A stretch of DNA of 35,786 bases from Enterococcus rivorum. Its GTDB lineage: Bacteria; Bacillota; Bacilli; Lactobacillales; Enterococcaceae. The translations under genes were made by a program, and so were the position numbers. The notes beneath the pieces are model-generated. The model saw only the letters and a program-made list of their open reading frames with translations, was not told the origin of the DNA and did no database searches. Position 1 is the stretch's first letter. Each line of letters starts with the position of its first letter. Below are positions 19,442-28,516 of this stretch, piece by piece. Location of the stretch: contig NZ_MIEK01000031.1 in the NCBI RefSeq assembly GCF_001742285.1, forward strand, positions 1-35,786. Reading direction: 5' to 3'.

Positions 19442-20830
19442 TTATCTATGGCTATCCAGAGTCTCCCTTATCATATTGATAACTATCGGAAAATCCGTTT
19501 CATTCACTGTACGAATATCTAATAAGCATTGCTCTTTTTTTATTCGTAAAATAATCGGTATACTAGCTTTCCTAAGTGCTTCAACGAAAGAAGTTGTGCT
19601 TAAATTTTCAGGTTCTAGCGCTAACAACCATGAAGAAAGCTCTACATCTGGCATTGAACCACCACCGACTTGCGATATCCCCTCAATTAATTTCACTTGT
19701 AAGCCTTCTAATCTGAACAGAGACTTCATTAAGCAAATAGCCTTACGGTGTAATTCTTCCTTTGATAGAGTCAACATATTTAATGTGGGAATTGAAGAGA
19801 TTGCTTTTATTTCGTCCAAATATAAGCGTAAGGTTCCCTCTAAAGCAGCTATCGTCATTTTATCAACCCGTAATGCTCTGGTTAATTGATGCTCTTTCAT
19901 TTTTTCAATATATTCTTTTTTACCAACGATAATTCCTGCTTGCGGTCCACCAAGCAGCTTATCACCGCTGAAGGTTACTATATCAACGCCTGTAGAAAGA
20001 ACTTCTTTAACGGTATATCCAGTTTCTACTCCGTAATTGGCTAGAGAGGTTAGTACCCCACTGCCCATATCATAAACTAAAGGAATGTTTCTGGTTGAAG
20101 CAATCTCTTTGAGGTCCTTTAAATCAACTTCAGCAGTAAATCCTTTAATGGAATAATTACTGGTGTGAACTTTTAAAATCAACCCCTCAAATTCTTCCTC
20201 AGTTGCTTGAAGATAATCTTTTTTATGGGTTTTATTAGTAGTCCCAATTTCTTTTAGATGGCAACCACTTAATTCCATAATTTCAGGGATTCGAAAAGAA
20301 CCACCGATTTCGACCAATTCTCCGCGTGATACAACAACCTCTTTACCTTTCGCTAATGCAGATAACGTTAATAAAACGGCAGCAGCGTTATTATTGACTA
20401 CTAAAGCGGCTTCAGCTCCAGTCAACTTTTGTAAAAGCTTTTCTAGATGCGCATACCTAGAGCCTCTTTCGCCTGTTTCTAGTACATATTCAACATTTGA
20501 AAAACCGAAAGCAACATGAAACAGGTCTTCTTTAATACATGGAGCTAAATTAGAACGACCCAGATTGGTATGTAAAATTGTGCCTGTACCGTTAATCACT
20601 TTTTTTAATGTTGGCTGATGGTCATTTACTAATTTCACTCTTGCTTCATTTAGTATTTCTTGGTTAGTTTTTGGATTAGCACCTTCTAACAACTGCTTAC
20701 TTCGACTTTCTTCAGTAATCTTACGCAAATGAGCAATTACTAACGTTCTTGGGAAATCCGCTAATAATTCAAGCCCTTCTGGTGTTTGAAGTAAGTCATT
20801 AATAGCTGTTACAATAACTTTTCGCTTCAT
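19442..20830 (-). CDS. selA: L-seryl-tRNA(Sec) selenium transferase SelA
   Basis: PLP enzyme that converts seryl-tRNA(Sec) to selenocysteinyl-tRNA(Sec) using selenophosphate. Residues INGTGTILHTNLGRS, VNNNAAAVLL and TFSGDKLLGGPQAG (PLP lysine at about 291) are diagnostic. The start is set at the ATG 20828-20830, four bases after the stop of the upstream lyase gene, with GGGTGA in front; a TTG six codons upstream lacks a ribosome site. Last gene of the sel operon. Together with selB, selC and selD it completes the bacterial selenocysteine pathway in this window. Confidence 0.96.
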   Translation of the reverse strand: MKRKVIVTAINDLLQTPEGLELLADFPRTLVIAHLRKITEESRSKQLLEGANPKTNQEILNEARVKLVNDHQPTLKKVINGTGTILHTNLGRSNLAPCIKEDLFHVAFGFSNVEYVLETGERGSRYAHLEKLLQKLTGAEAALVVNNNAAAVLLTLSALAKGKEVVVSRGELVEIGGSFRIPEIMELSGCHLKEIGTTNKTHKKDYLQATEEEFEGLILKVHTSNYSIKGFTAEVDLKDLKEIASTRNIPLVYDMGSGVLTSLANYGVETGYTVKEVLSTGVDIVTFSGDKLLGGPQAGIIVGKKEYIEKMKEHQLTRALRVDKMTIAALEGTLRLYLDEIKAISSIPTLNMLTLSKEELHRKAICLMKSLFRLEGLQVKLIEGISQVGGGSMPDVELSSWLLALEPENLSTTSFVEALRKASIPIILRIKKEQCLLDIRTVNETDFPIVINMIRETLDSHR

Positions 20831-20834
20831 TTCT

Positions 20835-21986
20835 TCACCCACTTTCAACAGATCGTTTTGCGATTTCTTTCAATGCATTGACTGCATAGTTTATCTCAGC
20901 TTTCGTATTAAAATGAGAAAAACTAAAACGAACCATTCCTTGCTTTTCTGTTTTAAAATGTTTATGAATTTCTGGAGCACAATGAAAGCCTGCGCGTACA
21001 GCGATTTGATAATGCTCAAATAGTTCTTCTGCAATATGATTGGAATCTTGGTTTTCGATATTTAAGCTGATAACTCCAACTCTAGATTGATTAAAATCGC
21101 CATAGCATTGAATCGTAGAGATTTTAACTACTTCTTCATAAAACAAATTGGCTAACTTCATTGTTTGTTCTTTAACCGTTAAATTGTTTCTCAAATAATT
21201 AACTCCAGCCAACAACCCTGCAATTCCATGGCTATTCAATGTTCCTGCCTCAAGTGAATCTGGTAAAGCATTTGGCATTTCTCGATTAAAAGTATAATTT
21301 CCTGTTCCGCCACTTATTAATGGACGAATTGGAAAATCGTTTTTCAATACTATTCCACCAATTCCTTGCGGCCCGTACATCGACTTATGTCCAGTAAAAC
21401 AAAGAGCATCAATTCCTAGTTCATTTATGTCTATCTCTTCAAATCCAGCCGTTTGCGCAGCATCTACAACCAATCTTAACTGGTTCTCCTGACAAAATTG
21501 TGCGATTTTTTTTAAGTCAACCAGATTCCCTGTAACATTAGAAGCATGGCTAACGATCAACGCTTTTGTATTTGTTTTAACTAAAGAATTCATCCGCTCA
21601 TAATCCAATGTACCCTTCCCTGGTAGTAAAGGTATCAAGGAATAGGTGATCCCTTTTAAGCCTAAAATGTCTAAGGGTCTCAAAACAGAATTATGTTCTA
21701 GACAGGTCGACAATAAGTGATCTCCAGAATTAAATCCCCCGGCTAAGACAATGTTTAGTGATTCTGTTGCATTTTTGGTAAAAACAACTTGATAATTTTT
21801 ACCAGCATGAAATAATTCTTTGAGCGCTTTTCTTGTTTGATAAACTTTTTTCGAGGCTTTAATACTCGCATCATGTGCAGCTCGACTAGGATTTCCTAAC
21901 GGCTCTGAAAGCAATGCTTGGTACACCGCATCCGCTACTTCTTTAGGCTTGATTAATGATGTCGCTGCATAATCAAAATAATACAT
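20835..21986 (-). CDS. Class V aminotransferase, cysteine desulfurase/selenocysteine lyase-like (EF2568 type)
   Basis: PLP enzyme of the NifS/SufS superfamily, probably releasing Se (or S) from selenocysteine/cysteine to feed SelD. The N-terminus YYFDYAATSLIKP, the H-x-SNVTGN loop, DAAQTAGF and the PLP lysine Lys201 in FTGHKSMYGPQG are visible, and the cysteine of the mobile loop is in RAGFHCAPE. It resembles the selenium-linked family typified by E. faecalis EF2568. Start is the ATG 21984-21986, with GAGGAGG 6 bases upstream. It lies 15 bp after selB and 4 bp before selA, so translation is coupled. Confidence 0.88.
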   Translation of the reverse strand: MYYFDYAATSLIKPKEVADAVYQALLSEPLGNPSRAAHDASIKASKKVYQTRKALKELFHAGKNYQVVFTKNATESLNIVLAGGFNSGDHLLSTCLEHNSVLRPLDILGLKGITYSLIPLLPGKGTLDYERMNSLVKTNTKALIVSHASNVTGNLVDLKKIAQFCQENQLRLVVDAAQTAGFEEIDINELGIDALCFTGHKSMYGPQGIGGIVLKNDFPIRPLISGGTGNYTFNREMPNALPDSLEAGTLNSHGIAGLLAGVNYLRNNLTVKEQTMKLANLFYEEVVKISTIQCYGDFNQSRVGVISLNIENQDSNHIAEELFEHYQIAVRAGFHCAPEIHKHFKTEKQGMVRFSFSHFNTKAEINYAVNALKEIAKRSVESG

Positions 21987-22001
21987 GTTCAACCTCCTCT
22001 G

Positions 22002-23882
22002 CTACTCTACTAAAACACGATAATTTTCAACTCTTTTGGTAATTGCATGCTTGTCCAGACATTCTAGTATCAGCATGGAGTAGCGCCTGCTTGAGCCGGT
22101 GATATCTCTGAATTCACCTAAAGTCATTTTTCCATTTTCAGTTATAAATGTTTGCGTTTTATTTATAGCTTCTTCATAGTACTCTCGATGAATGACATTC
22201 TCATGATCTAATCGAATCAATGTTTTTCCAACTAATGAGTCAATCAACTCTTTGCGCTCTATCTTACCCGCAATTAACTGTTCTTCACTGGGTGGAGTGA
22301 AGCCAGCTTTTTTTAGTTTAGCTTCAATTTCTTCCTTGTCTTTTAACTGATAAACGTTATAGGTTACTTTAAAATCAAAAAGGGAGATGGTTTCATTAAT
22401 CGCAATTTTTTGTTCTGTTTTTAATAGTTTCAATAGTTCATCAAATTCTTTTCCTTTTAATTGACTTGCTATTTTAGACCTTAATTCTTCTTTGCCTATG
22501 CCAGTTCTTAAGCGATATGTTTTGTGGTATCGATCCAAAGTACTTATTATATCTTCTTCAAACCTTTTGTATTGCAGCGGGTGAATACAGTGTTTAGAAA
22601 TGCTTATCAATTTATTTTCTACAATCATTTTTTCGACTAATTTTTGGGCTTCCACATTTTCAATACCTAAATAGGCGGCGATATCTTTAACCTCTGTTAG
22701 ATAATCACTTCTTCTAGTCATAAATTCACTAACAAGTTCTTCCGTTGAGCCTTTTTCGCGTGTTTTTAAGGCATCTATTATGTCCTCATGAAAACGGCGG
22801 TGTTTTTGCGGATTTGCATCCAAGACTATTCCTCCGCCAATCGTTTCCATTGGTGAGTATGTTCTTAAAATGAAGCGATCCCCTTTTTGCGAAACAACCT
22901 CTTCTTCCAAACGCAGTTGTAAAAATCCAGATTCAGCTGCTTCGATTATGTCTGTACCAATAGGAACAACACGGCATAAAATCTCTCTAGTACCAATAAA
23001 TAAGCGTAAGCGATCCCAAAGTTTGATTGGGGATGTTGCTTTTTCTAATAGTTCTGCTTTAACATCCAGCATCCATGTTTTTTTGAAGGTATTCGGTAAT
23101 GCTAATAAATCTCCTCGTTTGACATCCGTTGTTTTTACGTTAGCCAAATTCAATGCGGTTCTCATTCCTGCTACAGCATGACTCACATTTTGTTCGTGGA
23201 CTTGAATTGTTCGAATTTTCACCTTTTGTTCTGAAGGATAAAGCATTAATTCTTCGTTAACAGTAATTTTTCCCTCCATCAGGGTTCCTGTAACAATCGT
23301 CCCAAATCCTTTTACAGTAAAAGCACGATCAACATTTAGTTTAGGGGGATTTAAGACACTTTTTTGTTTGATTTCTTCACTGATTTGGTTAATTTTTTCA
23401 ATTAACTGAGCAATTCCGATTCCTTCAATAGAGTCTACTTGAAAAATCGGAGCTTCTTCCAATGCAGTTCCTAAAAATTGCTCCTGAATATCCTCTTGCA
23501 CTAACTCTAATAATTCTTCCTCCAGCTGGGACACTTTTGTTAAGACAATCAGAAAATTTGTTACACCTAACATTTGTAAAATATCTACATGCTCTTTTGT
23601 TTGAGGCATAATTCCTTCTGAACCATCAATGACTAACAAAACAAGGTTTAAACCTGAAAGACCTGCCATCATATTTTTTATAAATTTTTCGTGACCAGGA
23701 ACATCAACAATCCCTGCTCGCTTTCCATTTGGTAAATCAAAATAAGCATAGCCTAAATTTATAGATAGACCACGTTTCTTTTCTTCTTTCGTAGTATCTG
23801 TTTCCATTCCTGTCAATGCTTTTATTAAGGTGGTTTTTCCATGATCGACATGTCCTGCTGTCCCAATCACTATATGTTCCAT
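22002..23882 (-). CDS. selB: Selenocysteine-specific elongation factor SelB
   Basis: GTPase that brings Sec-tRNA(Sec) to ribosomes at UGA codons marked by a SECIS hairpin. N-terminal EF-Tu-like GTPase: P-loop GTAGHVDHGKTT (from residue 7), DVPGHEKF at 60-67. The G4 motif reads TKVS (115-118), where TKxD or NKxD is usual. Beta-barrel domains follow, then four winged-helix domains, the last (about 585-626: TLGEFRDITGSSRRYSMLILE shortened to its core) being the SECIS-binding one. Length 626 fits the family. It is 13 bp after the DUF3343 gene. Confidence 0.95.
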   Translation of the reverse strand: MEHIVIGTAGHVDHGKTTLIKALTGMETDTTKEEKKRGLSINLGYAYFDLPNGKRAGIVDVPGHEKFIKNMMAGLSGLNLVLLVIDGSEGIMPQTKEHVDILQMLGVTNFLIVLTKVSQLEEELLELVQEDIQEQFLGTALEEAPIFQVDSIEGIGIAQLIEKINQISEEIKQKSVLNPPKLNVDRAFTVKGFGTIVTGTLMEGKITVNEELMLYPSEQKVKIRTIQVHEQNVSHAVAGMRTALNLANVKTTDVKRGDLLALPNTFKKTWMLDVKAELLEKATSPIKLWDRLRLFIGTREILCRVVPIGTDIIEAAESGFLQLRLEEEVVSQKGDRFILRTYSPMETIGGGIVLDANPQKHRRFHEDIIDALKTREKGSTEELVSEFMTRRSDYLTEVKDIAAYLGIENVEAQKLVEKMIVENKLISISKHCIHPLQYKRFEEDIISTLDRYHKTYRLRTGIGKEELRSKIASQLKGKEFDELLKLLKTEQKIAINETISLFDFKVTYNVYQLKDKEEIEAKLKKAGFTPPSEEQLIAGKIERKELIDSLVGKTLIRLDHENVIHREYYEEAINKTQTFITENGKMTLGEFRDITGSSRRYSMLILECLDKHAITKRVENYRVLVE

Positions 23883-23895
23883 TTTAATAGTCCCC

Positions 23896-24147
23896 TTAAG
23901 TGTTTGTTTTTGTCTGAATTATCATTTGATACTCAGCATTGCCTTTTTTACTATAGATTGTCGTTCCAGCTAGCGTTTTAATGGGAATTTTTTTGCATAC
24001 TTCTCGGTATTGTTTTTCAGTCATTTTTAACCCCAAACCACATCCTGCAGATATAGCAGCTGGAATAGCGATTATTTTAGCTAATTGTTGTTTCTCATTG
24101 AGAACTTCTTCCATCTCAATCGCAAGATGAGTGGAATCGAATGTCAT
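23896..24147 (-). CDS. DUF3343 protein, putative Se/S carrier-like
   Basis: A small protein of about 83 residues with the DUF3343 pattern: TFDSTHLAIEMEEVLNEK at the N-terminus and a central AIPAAISAGCGLGLKM with one conserved cysteine. The family often accompanies selD, yedF and selenium lyases and is thought to handle selenium or sulfur; the biochemical role is not established. The ATG at 24145-24147 has no ribosome site at a usable distance. AAAGGA (24169-24174) is 9 bases before an in-frame ATA at 24157-24159, and family members usually have about four more residues before the TFxSTH motif, so a non-standard upstream start is possible. Confidence 0.72.
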   Translation of the reverse strand: MTFDSTHLAIEMEEVLNEKQQLAKIIAIPAAISAGCGLGLKMTEKQYREVCKKIPIKTLAGTTIYSKKGNAEYQMIIQTKTNT

Positions 24148-24178
24148 TAGATAGTTTATTTTGCTCAGTCCTTTATCA

Positions 24179-24763
24179 TTAAGGTTTAACCACTCGATAG
24201 CTACTCATAATTTCTACGATTCTATACATGTTTGTAATTTCACCGATTTTTAATTCATTTGTTAAGTCGAAATAATCCAAACATGCGCCACAAGTGTAAA
24301 TCTCTACTCCTTTTTCTTTTAAACAAGTTAAATCCGCTAAAACAGAAGAATCTTTTACAGTTAATTTGGCACCCCTATTATAAAAAAGAAAGTATTTTGG
24401 TAAGATATCCTGTTCAGTATATGCATAGATAAAGCTCTTAAGTAGCACTCTTCCTAGCTTCTCGTCTCCTCGTCCCATCACTTCGGTATCAACAACTACT
24501 ACATATTCTGATTGGTTCGTTGATTCACCTAGCTTAATATTGGTATCACTTAATTCTTCGTTGATGAGCACTTCAAAGCAGTGCGAATTTCTTGTAGTTA
24601 CTCGGCAACTTAACCCCATTTGTTTTGCCATCTTACTAAGGTTTTGCGTGGCAATTTCGTTATCTACGAGTACTTTTACAGGTTCTTTTGCTTCTCTTAG
24701 TTCTTTTTTTGTTTTGATAACAGGAATCGGACAGGTTTCTCCCATTGCATCAACAATAATCAT
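24179..24763 (-). CDS. yedF: Selenium metabolism protein YedF
   Basis: Two-domain protein of the selenium-associated YedF family. Residues 1-70 form a TusA/SirA-like domain with the CPxP motif (GETCPIPVIKTKKEL, Cys11), a sulfur/selenium relay element. Residues about 95-194 form a DsrE-like domain with a cysteine in YTCGACLDYF. The role is inferred: passing selenium between the lyase and SelD. It begins 13 bp after selD and precedes the DUF3343 gene, in one operon. Confidence 0.88.
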   Translation of the reverse strand: MIIVDAMGETCPIPVIKTKKELREAKEPVKVLVDNEIATQNLSKMAKQMGLSCRVTTRNSHCFEVLINEELSDTNIKLGESTNQSEYVVVVDTEVMGRGDEKLGRVLLKSFIYAYTEQDILPKYFLFYNRGAKLTVKDSSVLADLTCLKEKGVEIYTCGACLDYFDLTNELKIGEITNMYRIVEIMSSYRVVKP

Positions 24764-24776
24764 GAAAATTCCTCCC

Positions 24777-25802
24777 TTATCTAACTGTAATTTGACTGTT
24801 TTCTTTAGGTATTACTTTTCCAATTTTTGCAGATGAAATCTCCAATTTATTTAAAGCATTTAAAAAAGCATCTGCATGCTCTTCAGCGATACTATATAAA
24901 AGACCACCAGAAGTTTGTGGATCAAACAATACTTCTTCTAGCGCAAAATCATTGATCTTAAACGCTACTTTTTCTTTTAGATAGTTTCGGTTTCGCTGTC
25001 CACCAGCAGTTGTTAAAAAGGCTTTAGCACAATCTAGCGCTCCTTCAATTATAGGGATTTCCTCAGAGTAAAGGGTTGCACTGAATGCTTCCCCTAGCAT
25101 TTCACTTAAATGCCCAAGAAGACCAAAGCCAGTAATATCTGTACAACTGTGAACGGGAAAATTTTTGGCAATCTCCGCAGCATACTTATTCAATGTAGTC
25201 ATATTTGTGACTGCCTCTTTAAAAGTTGCCTCACTGATTTCTCCAACACTATAAGCAGTTGTAATCATCCCTACCCCTAAAGGCTTTGTTAATATCAAAA
25301 GGTCATTTAGCTGGCAGCCTGTGTTTAACAAAATAGCCTTAGGATGAATTTTTCCAGTTACGGAAAGACCGTATTTGGCTTTTGCATCATGAATGGAATG
25401 TCCACCTGCTAAGATTCCACCCGCTTCAAGGACTTTTTCTGCTCCACCGCTTAATATCTCTTTTAGACTATTTATATCCCCTTCTTCTGGAAAACAAACA
25501 ATATTTAGAGCTGAAGTGACTTCCCCACCCATTGCATAAACATCACTTAATGCATTAGTAGCAGCTATCTGACCAAAAAGATAAGGATCACTAACAATTG
25601 CAGGGAAAAAATCAAGCGTTTGAATAAGAGCTAAGTCCTCTGAAATTTTTATAACAGCCGCATCATCAGACTGATCAAAACCCACTAAAAGATCTTTATG
25701 ATTCGATTTAGGTAAATCTTCTAACATTCCTTGTAAAAGCTCGGGTCCAATTTTTGAATTGCATCCTCCACAGATAAACAATGATCTATTCTCTTCAACC
25801 AT
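24777..25802 (-). CDS. selD: Selenide, water dikinase SelD
   Basis: Makes selenophosphate from selenide and ATP, the selenium donor for SelA. The N-terminus FICGGCNSKIGP holds the catalytic Cys14 and Lys17; this is the cysteine form, not a selenoprotein. QTLDFFPAIVSDPYLFG, the NALSDVYAMGG motif and LAGGHSI are conserved ATP/metal-binding segments. GAGGGA lies 7 bases before the ATG. A terminator after the preceding TSUP gene suggests selD starts its own transcript: selD-yedF-DUF3343-selB-lyase-selA. I could not identify a convincing promoter in the 85 bp between. Confidence 0.95.
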   Translation of the reverse strand: MVEENRSLFICGGCNSKIGPELLQGMLEDLPKSNHKDLLVGFDQSDDAAVIKISEDLALIQTLDFFPAIVSDPYLFGQIAATNALSDVYAMGGEVTSALNIVCFPEEGDINSLKEILSGGAEKVLEAGGILAGGHSIHDAKAKYGLSVTGKIHPKAILLNTGCQLNDLLILTKPLGVGMITTAYSVGEISEATFKEAVTNMTTLNKYAAEIAKNFPVHSCTDITGFGLLGHLSEMLGEAFSATLYSEEIPIIEGALDCAKAFLTTAGGQRNRNYLKEKVAFKINDFALEEVLFDPQTSGGLLYSIAEEHADAFLNALNKLEISSAKIGKVIPKENSQITVR

Positions 25803-25887
25803 GCTAAATCCCTCTTTCCAACGGTTTTATCTTATGAATTTATTTTATGTAAATATATACGTATCGGCTTTACTCTTCTATGTTTAA

Positions 25888-25926
25888 AAAAGGACTAGAG
25901 AGCATCTCTTTTACTCTAGCCCTTTT
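25888..25926 (-). terminator. Terminator between the prd operon and selD
   Basis: A 13-bp stem with one wobble (25888-25900 / 25914-25926) followed by Ts on the minus strand, just past the TSUP gene stop. It separates the prd and sel transcripts, perhaps incompletely. Confidence 0.8.
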
Positions 25927-25933
25927 AATTTTT

Positions 25934-26833
25934 TTATGCTAGTTCGGTTTCTGTTTTTTTACGTAAAGCTGACATTAACATGTTAATAGCTGTGTACAGC
26001 ACTACGACAATAATAATCCAAGTTAGCACTTCCAAATTCATGCTCTTTACAAACGTTGCAGCAACAATAACTCCAGGAATTCCTCCTAATGCTAAACCAA
26101 TTACTGCTTTTCTAGAATACATTCCTTTTCTAACAAATTCTATTCCTGATGTGGGCATTAACGCTGCACAAGAGCACATCATAATCGGAAAGGCCACCAG
26201 AGGATTAAGACCTAACATATAAACCATCGCCATACAAGGGGCGTATAACCCAACTCCAGCAGTCATCAAGGCACCAAAGATAAAATTTCCGACAATTCCA
26301 ATGACTAGCATAATGCCACTTAAGCCTAATGCTTCATTGCCTTGGCCTAGTAAATCTAACATGCCAAGTGTTTTTAATGCCATCAATACTGAAGTAACGA
26401 TTAACGCAATTCCCATAATTAATTGAATTTTCTTTTCAGGCATTTTTGACACAACTCTTGCACCAAGAATAGAACCAACTACTGCTGAAGCTACTAATGA
26501 TCCCAATGTTAATGCTTCTACTTTAACGACTGTTATAAAGAAAAAGGCTTCAGTTACAACCGGAATTGCCTGTCCAACATTTAATGTTCCAGGAAGATAC
26601 TTATCACTTTTTAAAAATTTGGTCAATTTAAACACTAATGTTGTTGTTGCGAAGTTTCCAATTCCTAAAGCATCAAAAAAATTTGTTACAGCACCTGTTG
26701 CTAATGCAACACCTAAATTCCCTTGCTCCTTCATTATTTCAGATTTATGTGCAATCATGTCTTGTATTAAGACTACTAAAAAAGCGATTGTAAGAATTGC
26801 CAACACAGATAAAATAATTGTTACCATTTTCAT
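25934..26833 (-). CDS. TSUP (TauE/SafE) family membrane transporter
   Basis: A 299-residue protein with about eight to nine membrane segments and the TSUP-type repeat structure (GAVTNFFDALGIGNFATTT in the first half, GALMTAGVGLYAPCMAMVYMLGLNP in the second; each shows the family's glycine-rich half-site). TSUP proteins move sulfite, sulfonates, sulfur-containing or other small anions. It ends the prd operon, 43 bp after prdF and before selD. It could supply a selenium or sulfur species, or export a product; neither can be decided from sequence. AGGAAAGG precedes the ATG. Confidence 0.85.
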   Translation of the reverse strand: MKMVTIILSVLAILTIAFLVVLIQDMIAHKSEIMKEQGNLGVALATGAVTNFFDALGIGNFATTTLVFKLTKFLKSDKYLPGTLNVGQAIPVVTEAFFFITVVKVEALTLGSLVASAVVGSILGARVVSKMPEKKIQLIMGIALIVTSVLMALKTLGMLDLLGQGNEALGLSGIMLVIGIVGNFIFGALMTAGVGLYAPCMAMVYMLGLNPLVAFPIMMCSCAALMPTSGIEFVRKGMYSRKAVIGLALGGIPGVIVAATFVKSMNLEVLTWIIIVVVLYTAINMLMSALRKKTETELA

Positions 26834-26876
26834 CTACCTTTCCTATAGCTGCTATAATTTAAAAGTTTCCTTCTAT

Positions 26877-27896
26877 TTATTTCAAGATAAATCCATTTCT
26901 TAGCGGATCTTCTGAATCAATTAAAAATGAATTAAAGCCGGTAATATAGGCTGAGCCAGTTACTTCTGGAATTACCGCTGAAAATTCTCCCGCTGTAGTT
27001 TCTTCAACAACTCGACCTTTAAATAAAGTTCCCAAAATACTTTCATACACAAATGGTTCATTAATTTCAATTTGTCCTTTGGCGTATAGTGCAGCTAATT
27101 TAGCACTGGTTCCAGTACCGCAAGGTGAACGATCTACTTGTCCTTCTCCAAAAATTACAACATTTTTGTAGGTTGCTTCTGGATGTGTTGGTTCATCATA
27201 AATTTCAATCAAATCTGCTGTTTGAATATGTGGTAACAGTGGATGTTGAATCGCTATTTCATTATTAACAGCCTGTAAAACTTTAAGACCTAATTCCGTT
27301 AATTTTGAAGCATTTTCAGGTAAAACATGTAACCCAAATTCTTTTGCATGTATAATTACAAAGAAGCTTCCACCAAATGAAATATCAAATGTAACAGTCC
27401 CGACACCTTCAACCGTCAGTGTTTGGTTCTCCTTATATAAGAATGAAGGAACGTTTTTAAAAGATACTTCCTCTACTTTCTCTCCTTCATCATCAACTTT
27501 TGCGATTGCGTGAACCAATCCTGCAGCTGTATCTAACGTAATACTTGCCGTTTGGTTTATTATTTCAGGCTCAACCATTCCAGTTTCAATAGCTACCGTA
27601 ACTGCGGCAATTGTATTATGACCACACATGTTCAAATAGCCACCGCCATCCATGAAAATAATCCCAAAATCAGCATCTTTCTCTGTTGGTTCTGTAATAA
27701 AAGCTCCAAACATATCATTGTGTCCTCTTGGCTCATGCATCAATGCTGTTCTTAAATGGTCTTGATGATCCATTAGATATTGCCTTTTATTTGCAATCGT
27801 ATCTCCCGGAATATTAGGAATTCCACCTGTAATAATACGTGCAGCCTCACCCGCAGTATGCGAATCAATTGCTGAAATCATTTTTGAAAGTTTCAT
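26877..27896 (-). CDS. prdF: Proline racemase PrdF
   Basis: Cofactor-independent racemase making D-proline, the substrate of the reductase encoded upstream. The two catalytic cysteines are visible: Cys91 in MCGHNT and Cys259 in RSPCGTGTS. The N-terminus ISAIDSHTAGE and length (339 residues) fit. The start is the ATG at 27894-27896, preceded by AAGGTGG at 8 bases; an upstream ATG ten codons earlier contains that ribosome site. Context (prd operon) selects proline racemase over 4-hydroxyproline epimerase. Confidence 0.94.
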   Translation of the reverse strand: MKLSKMISAIDSHTAGEAARIITGGIPNIPGDTIANKRQYLMDHQDHLRTALMHEPRGHNDMFGAFITEPTEKDADFGIIFMDGGGYLNMCGHNTIAAVTVAIETGMVEPEIINQTASITLDTAAGLVHAIAKVDDEGEKVEEVSFKNVPSFLYKENQTLTVEGVGTVTFDISFGGSFFVIIHAKEFGLHVLPENASKLTELGLKVLQAVNNEIAIQHPLLPHIQTADLIEIYDEPTHPEATYKNVVIFGEGQVDRSPCGTGTSAKLAALYAKGQIEINEPFVYESILGTLFKGRVVEETTAGEFSAVIPEVTGSAYITGFNSFLIDSEDPLRNGFILK

Positions 27897-27929
27897 TGTT
27901 TTCCACCTTTTTGACTGTATTTTCAAATC

Positions 27930-28403
27930 TCATTTTGCTTGATCCTGTCTAATCTTCAATTTCAAAAAAGCGAGCGCTTTCTTGGCATCTAGTTCCTCTA
28001 CATTATTTTCACCAACGACTTCGGTTTCGATTCCCGCTTCTGATTTGTTAAAATCAACAACTAAATCTGTAAATTCATTTGTTACGACAAACTTCGCTTG
28101 TGTACCAATGAACTTAAGACCAACGACACTAATATTACGTTTACCGATTTCTTTCATGGTATTGGCAAAGTCAACATCTGAATTTCCCCATCCATCTGCT
28201 GAAATAATCACGCCATCGCATCGCATCGCTTCGACCCAAGCAGCAACACGTTTCCCAACGAGATGCTTATTATAATTATCTTGCGGTGTTCCTACTACAA
28301 TTACTCCAGCTAAATCCATTTCTTGATCTTTGCTTACGACATCAAGTAAGGGATCTCTAAAATGATGTAGCGAAGTCTCTTTTGTAGATGGTCCAATTCC
28401 CAT
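27930..28403 (-). CDS. prdE: Proline reductase cluster protein PrdE
   Basis: A 157-residue paralogue of the C-terminal half of PrdA. It starts MGIGPSTKETSLHHFRDPL, matching PrdA from its cleavage site (CIGPASKECSRHYFREPL), but with Gly-Ile in place of the pyruvoyl-forming Cys-Ile. The shared core VGTPQxN..KRVAAWVEAM..DG and WGNSDVDFA follows. Its exact role in clostridia is not settled; a structural or accessory role beside PrdA/PrdB is inferred. AAGGTGTG precedes the ATG. It follows prdD across 113 bp that contain a perfect 14-bp palindrome (28429-28442). Confidence 0.9.
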   Translation of the reverse strand: MGIGPSTKETSLHHFRDPLLDVVSKDQEMDLAGVIVVGTPQDNYNKHLVGKRVAAWVEAMRCDGVIISADGWGNSDVDFANTMKEIGKRNISVVGLKFIGTQAKFVVTNEFTDLVVDFNKSEAGIETEVVGENNVEELDAKKALAFLKLKIRQDQAK

Positions 28404-28516
28404 TTATCACACCTTACTTTCACTATATCGTTTAGCTAAACGAAACATTGATAAAAGAATCACAATCTATTTCAAAAAAATATTTTTCCAAAATAGCTCT
28501 AAGTTAATCTCCTTTT

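Noticed and set aside
28429-28442. 14-bp palindrome between prdD and prdE as an operator
   Set aside because: CGTTTAGCTAAACG is perfect but isolated inside an operon, without promoter elements around it; too little to call.
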